A stretch of 64,000 nt of DNA, taken from contig JADJXO010000002.1 in assembly GCA_016715825.1 (NCBI GenBank), positions 372,001 to 436,000 of the forward strand. The letters run 5' to 3'. A program made the translations under genes and the position numbers. This DNA comes from Nitrospira sp. (GTDB taxonomy: Bacteria > Nitrospirota > Nitrospiria > Nitrospirales > Nitrospiraceae). The notes beneath the pieces were generated by a model. The model ran no database searches. It was not told the origin of the DNA and saw nothing but the letters and a program-made list of their open reading frames with translations. Numbering within the stretch: the first letter of the stretch is position 1; the number at the start of each line of letters is the position of its first letter. Positions 35,503 through 44,046 of this stretch are shown in pieces.

Positions 35503-35976
35503 TCACGAAATTTTCACTTCGATCGCCTTTGGCTTTGCCTTCTCAGACTTTGGAAGATGAACTTTCAAGACGCCATCCTTATACTCGGCGTTGACCTTCG
35601 ATCCATCGGCATTTTCAGGAAGGGTAAAGCTTCGTATGAAACTCCCATAAGCTCGCTCCACGCGGTGATACTTTTTGCCCTTTTCTTCCTTCTCGTATTT
35701 CCGTTCACCACTAATCGAGAGGACATCGTCATGAACGTTGATCTTGATCTCCTCTTTCTTCATTTCGGGCACTTCAGCGTTGATGACATATTCCTTCTCG
35801 TCTTCCGAGATATCCACGAGCGGTGACCATTCGGAGACGGTGAGGGCTTCCTTCTTATCGCCGCCGGTCGGAACCGGTGTGCGGCCGAATAGGGTCGAGA
35901 GTCGTTTCTCCATTTCTTCGAGCTCCTTGAACGGATTCCATCGCGTCGTCGGTTCCCATCGTGTCAGTGAACTCAT
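35503..35976 (-). CDS. Hsp20 family small heat shock protein
   Basis: A 157-residue cytoplasmic chaperone. An N-terminal arm (RWEPTTRWNPFKELEEMEKRL) precedes the alpha-crystallin domain (about 52-145), which shows the VDISEDEKEYVINAEVPEMKKEEI block, LSISGERKYE, and the A-x-x-x-n-G-V-L motif as AEYKDGVLKVHLPK. It starts at ATG 35976 with an AAGGAGG site; the longer frame is not needed. It is the first gene of the minus-strand stress operon. Confidence 0.93.
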   Translation of the reverse strand: MSSLTRWEPTTRWNPFKELEEMEKRLSTLFGRTPVPTGGDKKEALTVSEWSPLVDISEDEKEYVINAEVPEMKKEEIKINVHDDVLSISGERKYEKEEKGKKYHRVERAYGSFIRSFTLPENADGSKVNAEYKDGVLKVHLPKSEKAKPKAIEVKIS

Positions 35977-36557
35977 GGCCAGTGCCTCCTTATGTGATTG
36001 ATGAGGGGTTGGACCCTCTACTGCCAGCTTGTGCATTGACGGTGCCAACATCCAAGGTGTGAAGGATCTGCAAGAAAATGCGCGGTTCTAGATAACCAGA
36101 CGGGCTGGGTTCATCAGAGATGAGAAAGAGTCTGTGGCAATACGGGACAGTGACACCGAAGGGGCTGTGGCCTCTTTCGACATTGATAGATAAGGTGAGG
36201 GGCCTTGAGGCGAGACCTATTCATAGGGAAACCTCTAGCCCCTCGCAAGGTTCATTAGGTCGACATTAAGGGCCCATGGCAGGAATGAGACCTAAGCATA
36301 GGTCGTGCAATGCCTGTCCACTGCGTCATAGGCAAAGGAGAGCCGTGATTGGCTTTGAGAGGCGAAAGGACGATGAAACAGCGGTTGTCGTTTAAGAATC
36401 TGCCTAAGATCCAGGCAACGCGGTTCAAGAAGCTGAGGCTGGAGAAGGAACGAGAGCGAGTTAAGTGAATAAGAGTTAGGTTGGCCGAGAAACGGTCTCC
36501 AAGTAGAGGAGACTGAAAGCCAGGTGTCGAGGTCTCCTGCCGGTGCTTAGGAGAAGA
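35977..36557. other. intergenic region
   Basis: A divergent 581-nt spacer between Hsp20 and PolX. A 31-codon basic frame at 36373-36468 is visible, but without a clear ribosome site I do not call it a gene. No repeat, tRNA or terminator was recognised. Confidence 0.5.
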
Positions 36558-38303
36558 ATGCGGAGCCACATGCCGGCACATAATGCCGATGTCGCGGCGG
36601 TCTTTGAAGAGATAGCAGATCTTCTTGAGATCGAAGGATCCAACCCATTCCGCATTCGTGCCTATCGCAATGCGGCTCGCATGCTCCGGGATCTCCCACG
36701 TGAAGTCGGTGCAATGCTCGACGAGGGAGAGGATCTGACCGAATTGCCTGGTATAGGGGAAGACCTCGCGGCAAAGATCAAGGAGGTCGTCCAGACCGGT
36801 ACGGCCGCTGCGCTCGAAGCGCATCGCAAGAAAGTTCCAAAGACTCTTACCGAGTTGCTCCGAATTCCTGGCATCGGACCAAAACGAGTGAAAGCGCTGT
36901 ACCACGATCTCGGCATTCGGACGCTCGATCAGCTGCAGAAGGCCGCGCAGGATGGGTTGGTGAGATCGCTCCAGGGTTTCGGAGAGAAGACCGAACGATA
37001 TATCCTGGATCAACTGAAAAAGCGGGTCGGGGAGGAGAAGCGTGTTCAATTGGCGGTTGCAAATCAGTATGCCGAAGCCTTGGTCACCTACCTGAGGGAA
37101 TCTCCCGGAGTGAAACAGGTCGTGGCGGCGGGAAGCTATAGGAGAGCCAGAGAAACGATCGGGGATCTCGATATCCTCATCACCGCCGCCTCCGGCAGTC
37201 CCGTAATGGATCGATTCGTGTCCAATCCGGAAGTCGAAGAGATTCTGGCACATGGGGCAACCAAAGCGAGCGTCCGGCTCGCCTGCAAGTTGCAAGTGGA
37301 TGTGCGAGTCGTTCCCGATGACAGTTACGGAGCCGCGTTGCAGTACTTCACTGGAAGCAAGGCGCATAATGTCGCGCTTCGTCAATTGGCACAGCAGCGG
37401 GGGCTCAAGATCAACGAGTACGGAGTGTTCAGAGGCGACAGAGCGGTGGCTGGGGCCACCGAAGAATCAGTCTATGCCGCAGTTGGGCTGCCTTGGATTC
37501 CACCGGAACTCCGGGAGAATCGTGGGGAGATCGACAGGGCACGAGCTGGGCGCTTGCCGGTGCTTGTGGAGGTTGCCGATCTGAAGGGCGATTTGCATGC
37601 CCACACTAAAGCGACCGATGGTCACAACTCCATGAGAGAAATGGCGGAAGCGGGCCGAGCGAACGGTCTTGAGTATCTGGCGATCACCGACCATTCGAGG
37701 CGTCTGACGATGGCCAAGGGCCTCGACTCGAAACGGCTGTTCGAACAGCTCGAAGAGATCGATCGGCTGAACAAGATGCTGAGCGGCATCACCCTATTGA
37801 AGGGGATCGAGGTCGATATCCTTGAAGATGGCAGCCTGGATCTTCCCGATGAAGATCTCTGCCGACTCGACCTGGTGGTTGGGGCCGTGCATAGCCACTT
37901 CCGACTTTCCCGAGAAAAGCAGACTGAACGGATCCTGCGCGCCATGGACCATCCCTGTTTCACGATCTTGGCTCACCCCAGCGGCCGGCTCATCGATGAA
38001 CGAGCGCCTTATGACGTGGACATGGCGTGTGTCATCCACCATGCCCGAGAGCGAGGCTGCTTCTTGGAGGTGAATGCACATCCAATCCGGCTTGATTTGA
38101 CGGACACCGATTGCCGGATGGCGAAAGAGGAAGGCGTCATGCTCAGCATCAATTCCGATGCCCACAGTACCCCGGATCTTGGGAACCTTCAGTATGGTGT
38201 CGGGCAGGCGCGCCGAGGGTGGCTGGAGAAGAAGGATGTGTTGAATGCTCGGTCTCTACAGGCGCTGCGACCGCTGCTCAAGCGCACGATGGTGAAAGCG
38301 TGA
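36558..38303 (+). CDS. polX: DNA polymerase/3'-5' exonuclease PolX
   Basis: About 581 residues. N-terminal family X polymerase: an HhH segment (LPGIGEDLAAKI), a second HhH (IPGIGPKRVKALY), and the nucleotidyl-transfer site GSYRRARETIGDLDILI with the paired Asp. The C-terminal PHP domain (about 335-570) has LKGDLHAHTKATDG, AITDHSRR and INSDAHST metal-site motifs, the 3'-5' exonuclease. It acts in gap-filling repair. I prefer ATG 36558 for the AGGAG five nt upstream; a GTG at 36543 is in frame. Confidence 0.93.
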   Translation: MRSHMPAHNADVAAVFEEIADLLEIEGSNPFRIRAYRNAARMLRDLPREVGAMLDEGEDLTELPGIGEDLAAKIKEVVQTGTAAALEAHRKKVPKTLTELLRIPGIGPKRVKALYHDLGIRTLDQLQKAAQDGLVRSLQGFGEKTERYILDQLKKRVGEEKRVQLAVANQYAEALVTYLRESPGVKQVVAAGSYRRARETIGDLDILITAASGSPVMDRFVSNPEVEEILAHGATKASVRLACKLQVDVRVVPDDSYGAALQYFTGSKAHNVALRQLAQQRGLKINEYGVFRGDRAVAGATEESVYAAVGLPWIPPELRENRGEIDRARAGRLPVLVEVADLKGDLHAHTKATDGHNSMREMAEAGRANGLEYLAITDHSRRLTMAKGLDSKRLFEQLEEIDRLNKMLSGITLLKGIEVDILEDGSLDLPDEDLCRLDLVVGAVHSHFRLSREKQTERILRAMDHPCFTILAHPSGRLIDERAPYDVDMACVIHHARERGCFLEVNAHPIRLDLTDTDCRMAKEEGVMLSINSDAHSTPDLGNLQYGVGQARRGWLEKKDVLNARSLQALRPLLKRTMVKA

Positions 38304-38470
38304 AGAGTCCCTCGACGGGTGAGATGCCAGGCGTGAGGCGGTGGCCCGCCCAGCTATGTATGGACAAGGATAAGCGCAGTTCGGCCTCTACTGTTGGAGA
38401 TTGTGGGTGAATCCTTTCCCAAGATTCAGGCTCATAAGAGTCATCCCACAATTCATCAATGAGGAGGTGT

Positions 38471-38725
38471 ATGCATATGGTCAACGTCTCAACATCATTT
38501 ATCACCCAAGAGCGGAGGCGAGCCGACCGCTGCCATCGATGCGGCGGCTTCATGGTTCCGGAGAAAGTGTTCGAAATTGGGTCGATCGATTGGCATTGTG
38601 TAAGCTGCGGCGAGCGGATCGATCCTGTCATTCTCGCCCATCGTCAGGCACAAGGGCTGACAGATGTTGCGCGCGAAGAAGCTGAGAAGCTGTTTGTCGG
38701 TCACGGTAAGCACCGTCTGAACTAA
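38471..38725 (+). CDS. small zinc-ribbon protein
   Basis: An 84-residue protein with two CxxC pairs 20 residues apart: DRCHRCGGFM (about 20-23) and WHCVSCGERI (about 43-46), a treble-clef or zinc-ribbon arrangement. The rest is a helical tail (DVAREEAEKLF). ATG 38471 follows AGGAGGTGT. Small proteins of this type are common conserved unknowns in this group of bacteria; they may bind nucleic acid or act as adaptors. Confidence 0.75.
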   Translation: MHMVNVSTSFITQERRRADRCHRCGGFMVPEKVFEIGSIDWHCVSCGERIDPVILAHRQAQGLTDVAREEAEKLFVGHGKHRLN

Positions 38726-38908
38726 ACTTTCCTTCTTGGAACCGGGGGCGTCACAGCCCCCATCCAATTCACACCGAACGCCGGTCTCCATACACAGGCA
38801 GCCTATCAACAGACAGTCTGTTGTCCCGGAGGATGGCCCCGTCATGCGGACCATGCTCTATCATCCATCGGAGCGCCTCCTAATTCAGATGGGACGAGGG
38901 TGTTGGGC

Positions 38909-39085
38909 ATGGGCGCGGCCTATGTGCCCGCCTATCGGTTTCTCAAGGCGCAAGAGCAGGGGTTGGCTCAACAGTGCGGGACAAAAGTGCAGCTGATGGA
39001 GGACGCGACTGAAAGAATCAGACAGGTCAGGGAAACAGTTCGGCTGGTGATGAAGGAAGGGGGCATTGGGGCACCACCTGGATAA
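38909..39085 (+). CDS. possible small protein, function unknown
   Basis: A 58-codon frame (begins MGAAYVPAYRFLKAQEQG) with a helical, charged composition. No ribosome site is convincing and no family is recognised. It could be the 3' end of a decayed longer gene. Listed because the surrounding 1.2 kb is otherwise empty. Confidence 0.3.
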   Translation: MGAAYVPAYRFLKAQEQGLAQQCGTKVQLMEDATERIRQVRETVRLVMKEGGIGAPPG

Positions 39086-39953
39086 TGTGGGGTATCTTGC
39101 CATCGTTGATTCTGAAAGGACTGTGGTTATCTAACAATTAAAGGAGGTGGCGTGGATCTAGGGCGGTCGGTAGTCTCAGGTGTTTGACCCGTTCTTATGC
39201 AGCTAGCAGGCAAAGGGCTGCGGGCGCTGTTTCCGTCGCAGGGTTAGGGTTCAAGGGACGCGCTATCGATTGTCGGTGCCACTAGGCACGGCCGTCGAGT
39301 CGGCCTGATCGAAGAGTGAGGCGCGGGGCAATCAGCCTTATGCGACTGAAGGATTGTCGAACGTGATCCTGGCCAGATGACAGCCCCTGTGGTTCCACAT
39401 AAGAGCGGGCTGTTTCTTGTGTATTCTCACTATGAAGTGACACCTCACAAACAAGCCATCAATGCTCACGGCGAATAGGTTTGACGAAAGTCACCCCGAT
39501 CAGCGCTCACCAAAGGGTAGTCGGGGGTACATCAAAAACCGGAGCGGAGGGCGGGTCTAGAAAGTTGCTTCTGTGCCCTCTTTTGCCCCATGCGCTACTT
39601 CAAACCGTAGCAGCTCTCACCACACCACAATTCTTCGCTCGTGCGGTCGAGTGACCGAAGTAGATCTGTTTCTGTGCGTATTTCTTATTCGAAGAGGTTG
39701 CACGATGGAGAGGCACGCCGGTTGCGTATAGCTAAGACTGTCGACCAACGACCCGAACGGCGACCGTATCCCTGTTGAAAATCAGGCACAAGAAAGGTCG
39801 TCGTTGGCTGTAGACGGCAATGGTCGTTGGCCGGATAAGCGAAAGAGGGTGACGTGTATATCGAGATGTTGGGATGAGGTTGTCTCTGTTCACCAAGAAC
39901 GTTCGGGCAAGAGAAGGATCAATCGATTTCTGTGTTGAAGATGGAGGTAGATC
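39086..39953. other. long intergenic region
   Basis: An 868-nt stretch without a supportable gene on either strand. It contains an isolated AAAGGAGGTGGCG at about 39140 with no open frame behind it, and copy 1 of a 37-nt repeat at 39534-39570. It could hold an RNA gene, but no structure could be defended by eye. Confidence 0.5.
39534..39570 (+). repeat. imperfect direct repeat, copy 1
   Basis: Begins AAAAACCGGAGCGGAGG and contains GGGTCTAGA. A related sequence occurs at 41020-41056; the two flank the cupredoxin pair. Confidence 0.5.
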
Positions 39954-40445
39954 ATGAGGCACAGATGGTATTCAGTCATCGGAGTAACCACATGCGTTGC
40001 CGCCGCCGGAGCCATGTTGTGGAGCGCGGGAACGGACACCGCGTATGCCCAAGCAGAGGGAATGGGAGCTCCGCCGTCGAAGGTGGAGATCACTATTCGA
40101 GATCGCCAACATGGGTATGAGACGGTAGGGATCACGATGCCCTCACAGAAGACGATCGTCGTGGTTCGTAACGAGAACAGTGTGACACATGGATTTGCCT
40201 CAACCTTGTTCAAGGACTTGCCGGTTCGTGTGGAGAATGGGAAAGAGGTGAAGGGGAAAAACTTTCGGTCGTTCCATGTCGAACCAGGACACACCATGAC
40301 CCTGGAGTTTTCAACTGCGCCGACGAAATTCGGGCCCTATGGCGGGGCCGAGAGTATGCGCCATGCCATCTGGTGTGACATTCATCCCGAAGTAAAAGGG
40401 GAGATCTACGTCATCGAAACGAGGGGAGAGGTTGGTGGTGGCTAA
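39954..40445 (+). CDS. secreted cupredoxin-like protein
   Basis: A 163-residue exported protein (signal peptide ending near AYAQA). Beta-rich body with a His in NSVTHGFAS, and near the C-terminus HAIWCDIHPEVKGEIYVIET, which places Cys and His in the spacing of a blue-copper site (His ... Cys-x2-His ... Met). The usual axial Met position holds Val, so the site could be altered. Cupredoxins shuttle electrons or carry copper in the periplasm. A broken relative follows at 40587. Confidence 0.75.
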   Translation: MRHRWYSVIGVTTCVAAAGAMLWSAGTDTAYAQAEGMGAPPSKVEITIRDRQHGYETVGITMPSQKTIVVVRNENSVTHGFASTLFKDLPVRVENGKEVKGKNFRSFHVEPGHTMTLEFSTAPTKFGPYGGAESMRHAIWCDIHPEVKGEIYVIETRGEVGGG

Positions 40446-40586
40446 GGAGTTGCCGCTGGAGCGGAAGAGTACCTTGCTTAGTACAAGAGTTCGAAGGGAA
40501 GTGGGCTGTACGGTTCCCTTAGGAGGTGTTGTTCCATCGTAGTACTGAGATGCACAAGAAGGGGAAAGGCCCATAGAGCATAGAAC

Positions 40587-40989
40587 GTGCCTGCGCCAAG
40601 CCCTGTAGTTTCGGCAATGCTAAGGGGGGGAAGCACGGATGTGGAAGGCGATGTGGCAGCCTGGTCTCCGCGCGAGGTGGTCATTCACAAGAGCACGGAT
40701 CTCGAGGGAGGGCTGATCTTCGTACTGGAGAACCCGACGCCTCGCACCCATTATGTTCGAGGCCCCAGACCGCTTCGAGCAGATTAGAGTGGAAGGGAGT
40801 GAAAATAGGACCGTGAAACCGATGCGAGTCTACGCCGCCCCTGAAGAGACCGTGCTTGTGCAGGTCAGCATAGAAGAATTGAACCGTGTGCCAGAAGCGG
40901 ATGTGTCGGAAGCGCAAACCTACCCGTTCTTCTGTCCGCTACATAAGGGTGAAGAGACCTTCCGAAACCAGATTCAGATAGTTCCCTAG
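40587..40989 (+). pseudogene. second cupredoxin-like gene, frameshifted
   Basis: The first frame reads VVIHKSTDLEGGLIFVLENPTPRTHYV and then leaves the fold; the next frame (from about 40755) reads FEAPDRFEQIRVEG through to YPFFCPLHKGEETFRNQIQIV and a stop at 40989. Joined, they make a cupredoxin with a Cys-x2-His site like the upstream gene. Two bases appear to be missing near 40758. The N-terminus is unclear and lacks a good signal peptide, so decay is more likely than a single reading error. Confidence 0.65.
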
Positions 40990-41461
40990 GCGATGCTTCC
41001 CCTTATAGGCGAAGAGGATAAAAAACGAGAGCGGAGGCTGGTCTAGAGAGCTCTTTCTCACTTGTGTGGAAGTCTTGGAGGGGCTTTAGGCTTCCCGCTT
41101 ACTACCGGCGGGCCTGCTCACCGCCCCAGCGCTCGACCTCGATTCTCTTGAGTGTTCCTCTCACCGAGGCCTCCGCTCAACTATCAGATAACCGCTTTTC
41201 GTGAGGAATCAACTTACTTCCCGAAGGGAGGCAGTGGCGTACAGTTTATGCACGGCGATCCCGCTGAACAGGTAAGTCACATCTTCCCCCACATCACGCC
41301 CCTTGGTGAAGCGGCGACTCTGCCGGAGTTGCTGCGGCGGGGCCAACGTTCGCCGGAGCGTGAGGCCAGCCGTTAGACTGCGCGCTGATACCCGTGTTCG
41401 CATCGCCGCTCACTATGGTGAGTCACGATATCCAATGCGTGCCGCTTCTTCACCCTATCGC
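40990..41461. other. intergenic region
   Basis: A 472-nt spacer between the cupredoxin remnant and the convergent Pal gene. It holds repeat copy 2 (41020-41056) and a short GC hairpin (CCCGC/GCGGG) near 41094-41112. Short frames here have no recognisable product. Confidence 0.5.
41020..41056 (+). repeat. imperfect direct repeat, copy 2
   Basis: Begins AAAAAACGAGAGCGGAGG and contains GGTCTAGAGAG; matches 39534-39570 with a few substitutions and small gaps. Confidence 0.5.
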
Positions 41462-42052
41462 TTACGGCTTCCTGAAATGCACGCGCCGGTTTGATTGCCA
41501 GCAGGCTTCGGTATGTTCGTTGCAAAAGGGGCGTTCTTTCCCGTAACTCGCGGTGTGGATTTGAGACGAGGCCATACCATGTTTCTCCAGATATTGTTTG
41601 GCGGCCTGAGCGCGCCGTTCCCCCAGGACGAGGTTGTATGCACTCGTGCCCCGCTCGTCGCAGTGGCCCTCAATGATAAGTTCTTGATTCGATTCCGATT
41701 TAAACAGATCCGCAAGACGGTTCAACGTCGATCGCGCATCACCGCGGATCGCATATTGATCGAAATCAAAATACACATCCGAGAGCTCGACCAGTGGGTC
41801 GACGGGTGGAGGTAACGGTGTTTCCGGAACCGGCGCAATCGGTTCTTCTTCCACACGCAATTCCGGTTCTTCCGGTTTTGTTAAGGGTACGATTTTCGTC
41901 TCCTCTGCGACAGGTGCAGGGGGAGGACTGGCCTGGACCCCTTGATCCTCTCCAGAGGTCACAATTGTTCGCCCACTACACCCGGATACGATCATGACCA
42001 GAATCAACCAGAGCACAAAACCATGACCGTGACGCCGAACCTGTGGTGACAT
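41462..42052 (-). CDS. pal: peptidoglycan-associated lipoprotein (Pal, OmpA-like)
   Basis: A 196-residue outer-membrane lipoprotein. Lipobox IVSGC at about 22-26, a Pro/Glu-rich linker (about 35-90), then an OmpA C-like domain: VYFDFDQYAIRGDAR, LIIEGHCDERGTSAYNLVLGERRA (the peptidoglycan-binding Asp and Arg) and SYGKERPFC. A strong AAGGAGGAGG precedes the start. It follows a small secreted protein by 12 nt. It links the outer membrane to peptidoglycan, normally with the Tol system; tol genes are not in the window. Confidence 0.92.
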   Translation of the reverse strand: MSPQVRRHGHGFVLWLILVMIVSGCSGRTIVTSGEDQGVQASPPPAPVAEETKIVPLTKPEEPELRVEEEPIAPVPETPLPPPVDPLVELSDVYFDFDQYAIRGDARSTLNRLADLFKSESNQELIIEGHCDERGTSAYNLVLGERRAQAAKQYLEKHGMASSQIHTASYGKERPFCNEHTEACWQSNRRVHFRKP

Positions 42053-42064
42053 CGTTCCTCCTCC

Positions 42065-42403
42065 TTATCGAACCTGAATGGATTGGGCGATCAAACCGAC
42101 AGACGTCTTCAGATAGGTGATATTCGCCGTTTCACCGACTTGGACATCGGCTAATAGAGCGGCCTCTTTCCCCTTCATAATCGTTGTATCAGCCGATACA
42201 CGGGCTCCGACAATGAGTTCTACCTCATTAGGGAGCACGACTTCTACTACGATGATCTGAGGATCCGCGTCGACATTCACGGCGACCACTGTCCCCTGGA
42301 CCGTTCGCTGGATTTCCTCTGTCAAAGAACTCGCGACGGTCATTGAGGTACCGGCCAATCCACAGGCTAACGCCACGGCAAGCAGACACGCGTTCGTGTT
42401 CAT
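42065..42403 (-). CDS. secreted protein of unknown function, cotranscribed with pal
   Basis: A 112-residue exported protein. Signal peptide (LLAVALACGLAGTSMTVAS), then a beta-rich domain (VQGTVVAVNVDADPQIIVVEVVLP ... ETANITYLK) that looks like a small barrel. No known motif. AGGTGG precedes ATG 42403; the frame continues upstream without a better start. It is 12 nt upstream of pal, so an envelope role is likely. Confidence 0.7.
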   Translation of the reverse strand: MNTNACLLAVALACGLAGTSMTVASSLTEEIQRTVQGTVVAVNVDADPQIIVVEVVLPNEVELIVGARVSADTTIMKGKEAALLADVQVGETANITYLKTSVGLIAQSIQVR

Positions 42404-42874
42404 AAGAAACCACCTTCGCTTCCGTACCGACGATTCGGTACGGCATCTCCCAATCGCGTATGAAACCTTGGCAAGAAGAGCGCCACGGAATGCGACGAAG
42501 AGGAATTGTACGTAACTTGTTGAAAACACCAACGGTCGAAAGGAATTGGTGATATCGGACGTGAATCTCGCTGAGGAAATCCGCTACAACGCTCCAGGCC
42601 AGATGTTGCGAAATGGCACATGGATGCTTAGACCAGCGAAAGCTCAGTAAGTCTCGCCTCTCCGAGTTCCAGGTCTTGGCGGTCCCTCGAAGTCGGCTGG
42701 TTTGTTCTGTAGAGTACCGCTCAAGCTCACGAGGAAGATGATGGCGCTGCTGGCACCTCACTTGCTCTTTCACATTGCGGCACGCGTTGTCGGATCTTGG
42801 CTCTGGTGCGCACTCGTTTCCGGAGCTCCCTTTCGGTACTTTCGGCGTAAGTGGGTCAACAAGGTGAAGCGAAG
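42404..42874. other. intergenic region
   Basis: A 471-nt divergent spacer between the secreted protein and the PH-domain gene. Frames on both strands are Arg/Ser-rich and unrecognised. No repeat or RNA was identified. Confidence 0.45.
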
Positions 42875-43366
42875 ATGGATTCCGTCATGGACGGACAGAA
42901 ACAGGATCGATTGGTAGTTTGGGAAACGTTTCCCTCCTGGGCACAGTTCAGTTGGCTCTACCTCATGAGCGCTCTCGCCGCTCTGCGCGGGGGATTGTTT
43001 TATAGATTCGGCGTGGGGGGATGGGAGATGTGGGTGATAGGGGCCGTGATCCTGCTTGCCTGCGCTGCAATCGTGAGACACTGGGTGCACTATGAACTCA
43101 CGAGGGAGCAGGTCCTGGTGCGGAACGGCTATACGGGTCGGGTGATTCAATCCATTCCTCTGAGTAATCTTCGCGGTGTGACGATGCGGCAAGGTCTCGT
43201 CGCACAATACTTCGGAATCGCGACGCTGGTCATTCATTCGCGCACTCCCGATCAAACTCTCTCATTACGGGGAGTGTACGATCCCGAGCAAGTGAAAATT
43301 CGTATCGAAGCCCTGGCGTGGAAGCATCAGCGAACGACCGAGAACTCACAGCCTGATGACACATGA
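42875..43366 (+). CDS. bacterial PH-domain membrane protein (YdbS/YdbT-like)
   Basis: A 163-residue protein with two hydrophobic helices (about 20-60) and then a bPH2-type domain: VHYELTREQVLVRNGYTGRVIQSIPLSNLRGVTMRQG, where the x-E-L-T and I-P-L-x-x-I/L motifs are characteristic. Such proteins are inner-membrane proteins of unclear function. The ATG at 42875 is preferred over a GTG at 42851. Confidence 0.8.
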   Translation: MDSVMDGQKQDRLVVWETFPSWAQFSWLYLMSALAALRGGLFYRFGVGGWEMWVIGAVILLACAAIVRHWVHYELTREQVLVRNGYTGRVIQSIPLSNLRGVTMRQGLVAQYFGIATLVIHSRTPDQTLSLRGVYDPEQVKIRIEALAWKHQRTTENSQPDDT

Positions 43367-43526
43367 TCGGGTGGTGACGTCATCGGACTCACAGGCAACG
43401 CATTTGGAGTAGAGATTGCGTTCAAGTATCGTATAGGAATAGTTGCCGTCACGTGATGTAGACAGGCGAGAAGAACAAGTCTTCTCATAAGCCAGTATTC
43501 CTGCTGAACTTGAGAGAGGGCCGATT

Positions 43527-43973
43527 ATGCAGTCCCCTGGTTCCGATGTCGGTCCGGACACATGTTGGGAACATTTCCCGCATGAGGCCGATATCGGTGT
43601 GCGGGGGATTGGTTCGACCAAAGAGGCAGCGTTCGAAAACGCAGGACTGGCACTGACCGCGGTCATCACAGATCCGGCTTCTGTTGCTCCCAGGCAGGCC
43701 GTGGCTATCATTTGCCAAGCGCCTGATGAGGAGCTGCTGCTTGTCGATTGGCTGAATGCGCTTATCTACGAAATGGCGACGAGGAAGATGCTGTTTAGTC
43801 GATTCACCGTCCGCTTCAACGACCATTCATTGCACGCGACGGTCTGGGGAGAGCTCATCGAGGTAGCAAGACATCAACCGGCCGTCGAAGTCAAAGGTGC
43901 AACCTATACAGAGTTGGCCGTAACGCGAGATAAGCAGAGGCGATGGATCGTCCAATGTGTGGTAGACGTGTAG
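43527..43973 (+). CDS. archease
   Basis: A 148-residue protein of the archease family: EHFPHEADIGVRGIGSTKEAAFENAG with the His and Asp of the metal site, then EELLLVDWLNALIYEMATRKMLFSRF and KGATYTELAVTR. Archease activates the RNA ligase RtcB by helping guanylylation and altering NTP use. The rtcB gene follows directly, although it is frameshifted as written. The archease gene itself looks intact. Confidence 0.93.
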   Translation: MQSPGSDVGPDTCWEHFPHEADIGVRGIGSTKEAAFENAGLALTAVITDPASVAPRQAVAIICQAPDEELLLVDWLNALIYEMATRKMLFSRFTVRFNDHSLHATVWGELIEVARHQPAVEVKGATYTELAVTRDKQRRWIVQCVVDV

Positions 43974-44046
43974 CAGCCTGTCGGCAATCCTGGGACGTTC
44001 CGTTGTTTCTTGCAGCGAGGCAGTCCAATGCGGACATGAGGTGGTG

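Noticed and set aside
36373..36468. A 31-codon basic open frame before PolX
   Set aside because: No convincing ribosome site or conservation evidence; too short to support.
36255..37385. A 376-codon minus-strand frame across the PolX start
   Set aside because: It lies largely antisense to the well-supported PolX gene, has no recognisable domain and no ribosome site.
41340..41400. A GTTAGAC sequence resembling one end of an integron attC site
   Set aside because: No complementary partner core at attC distance and no integrase nearby, so chance is more likely.
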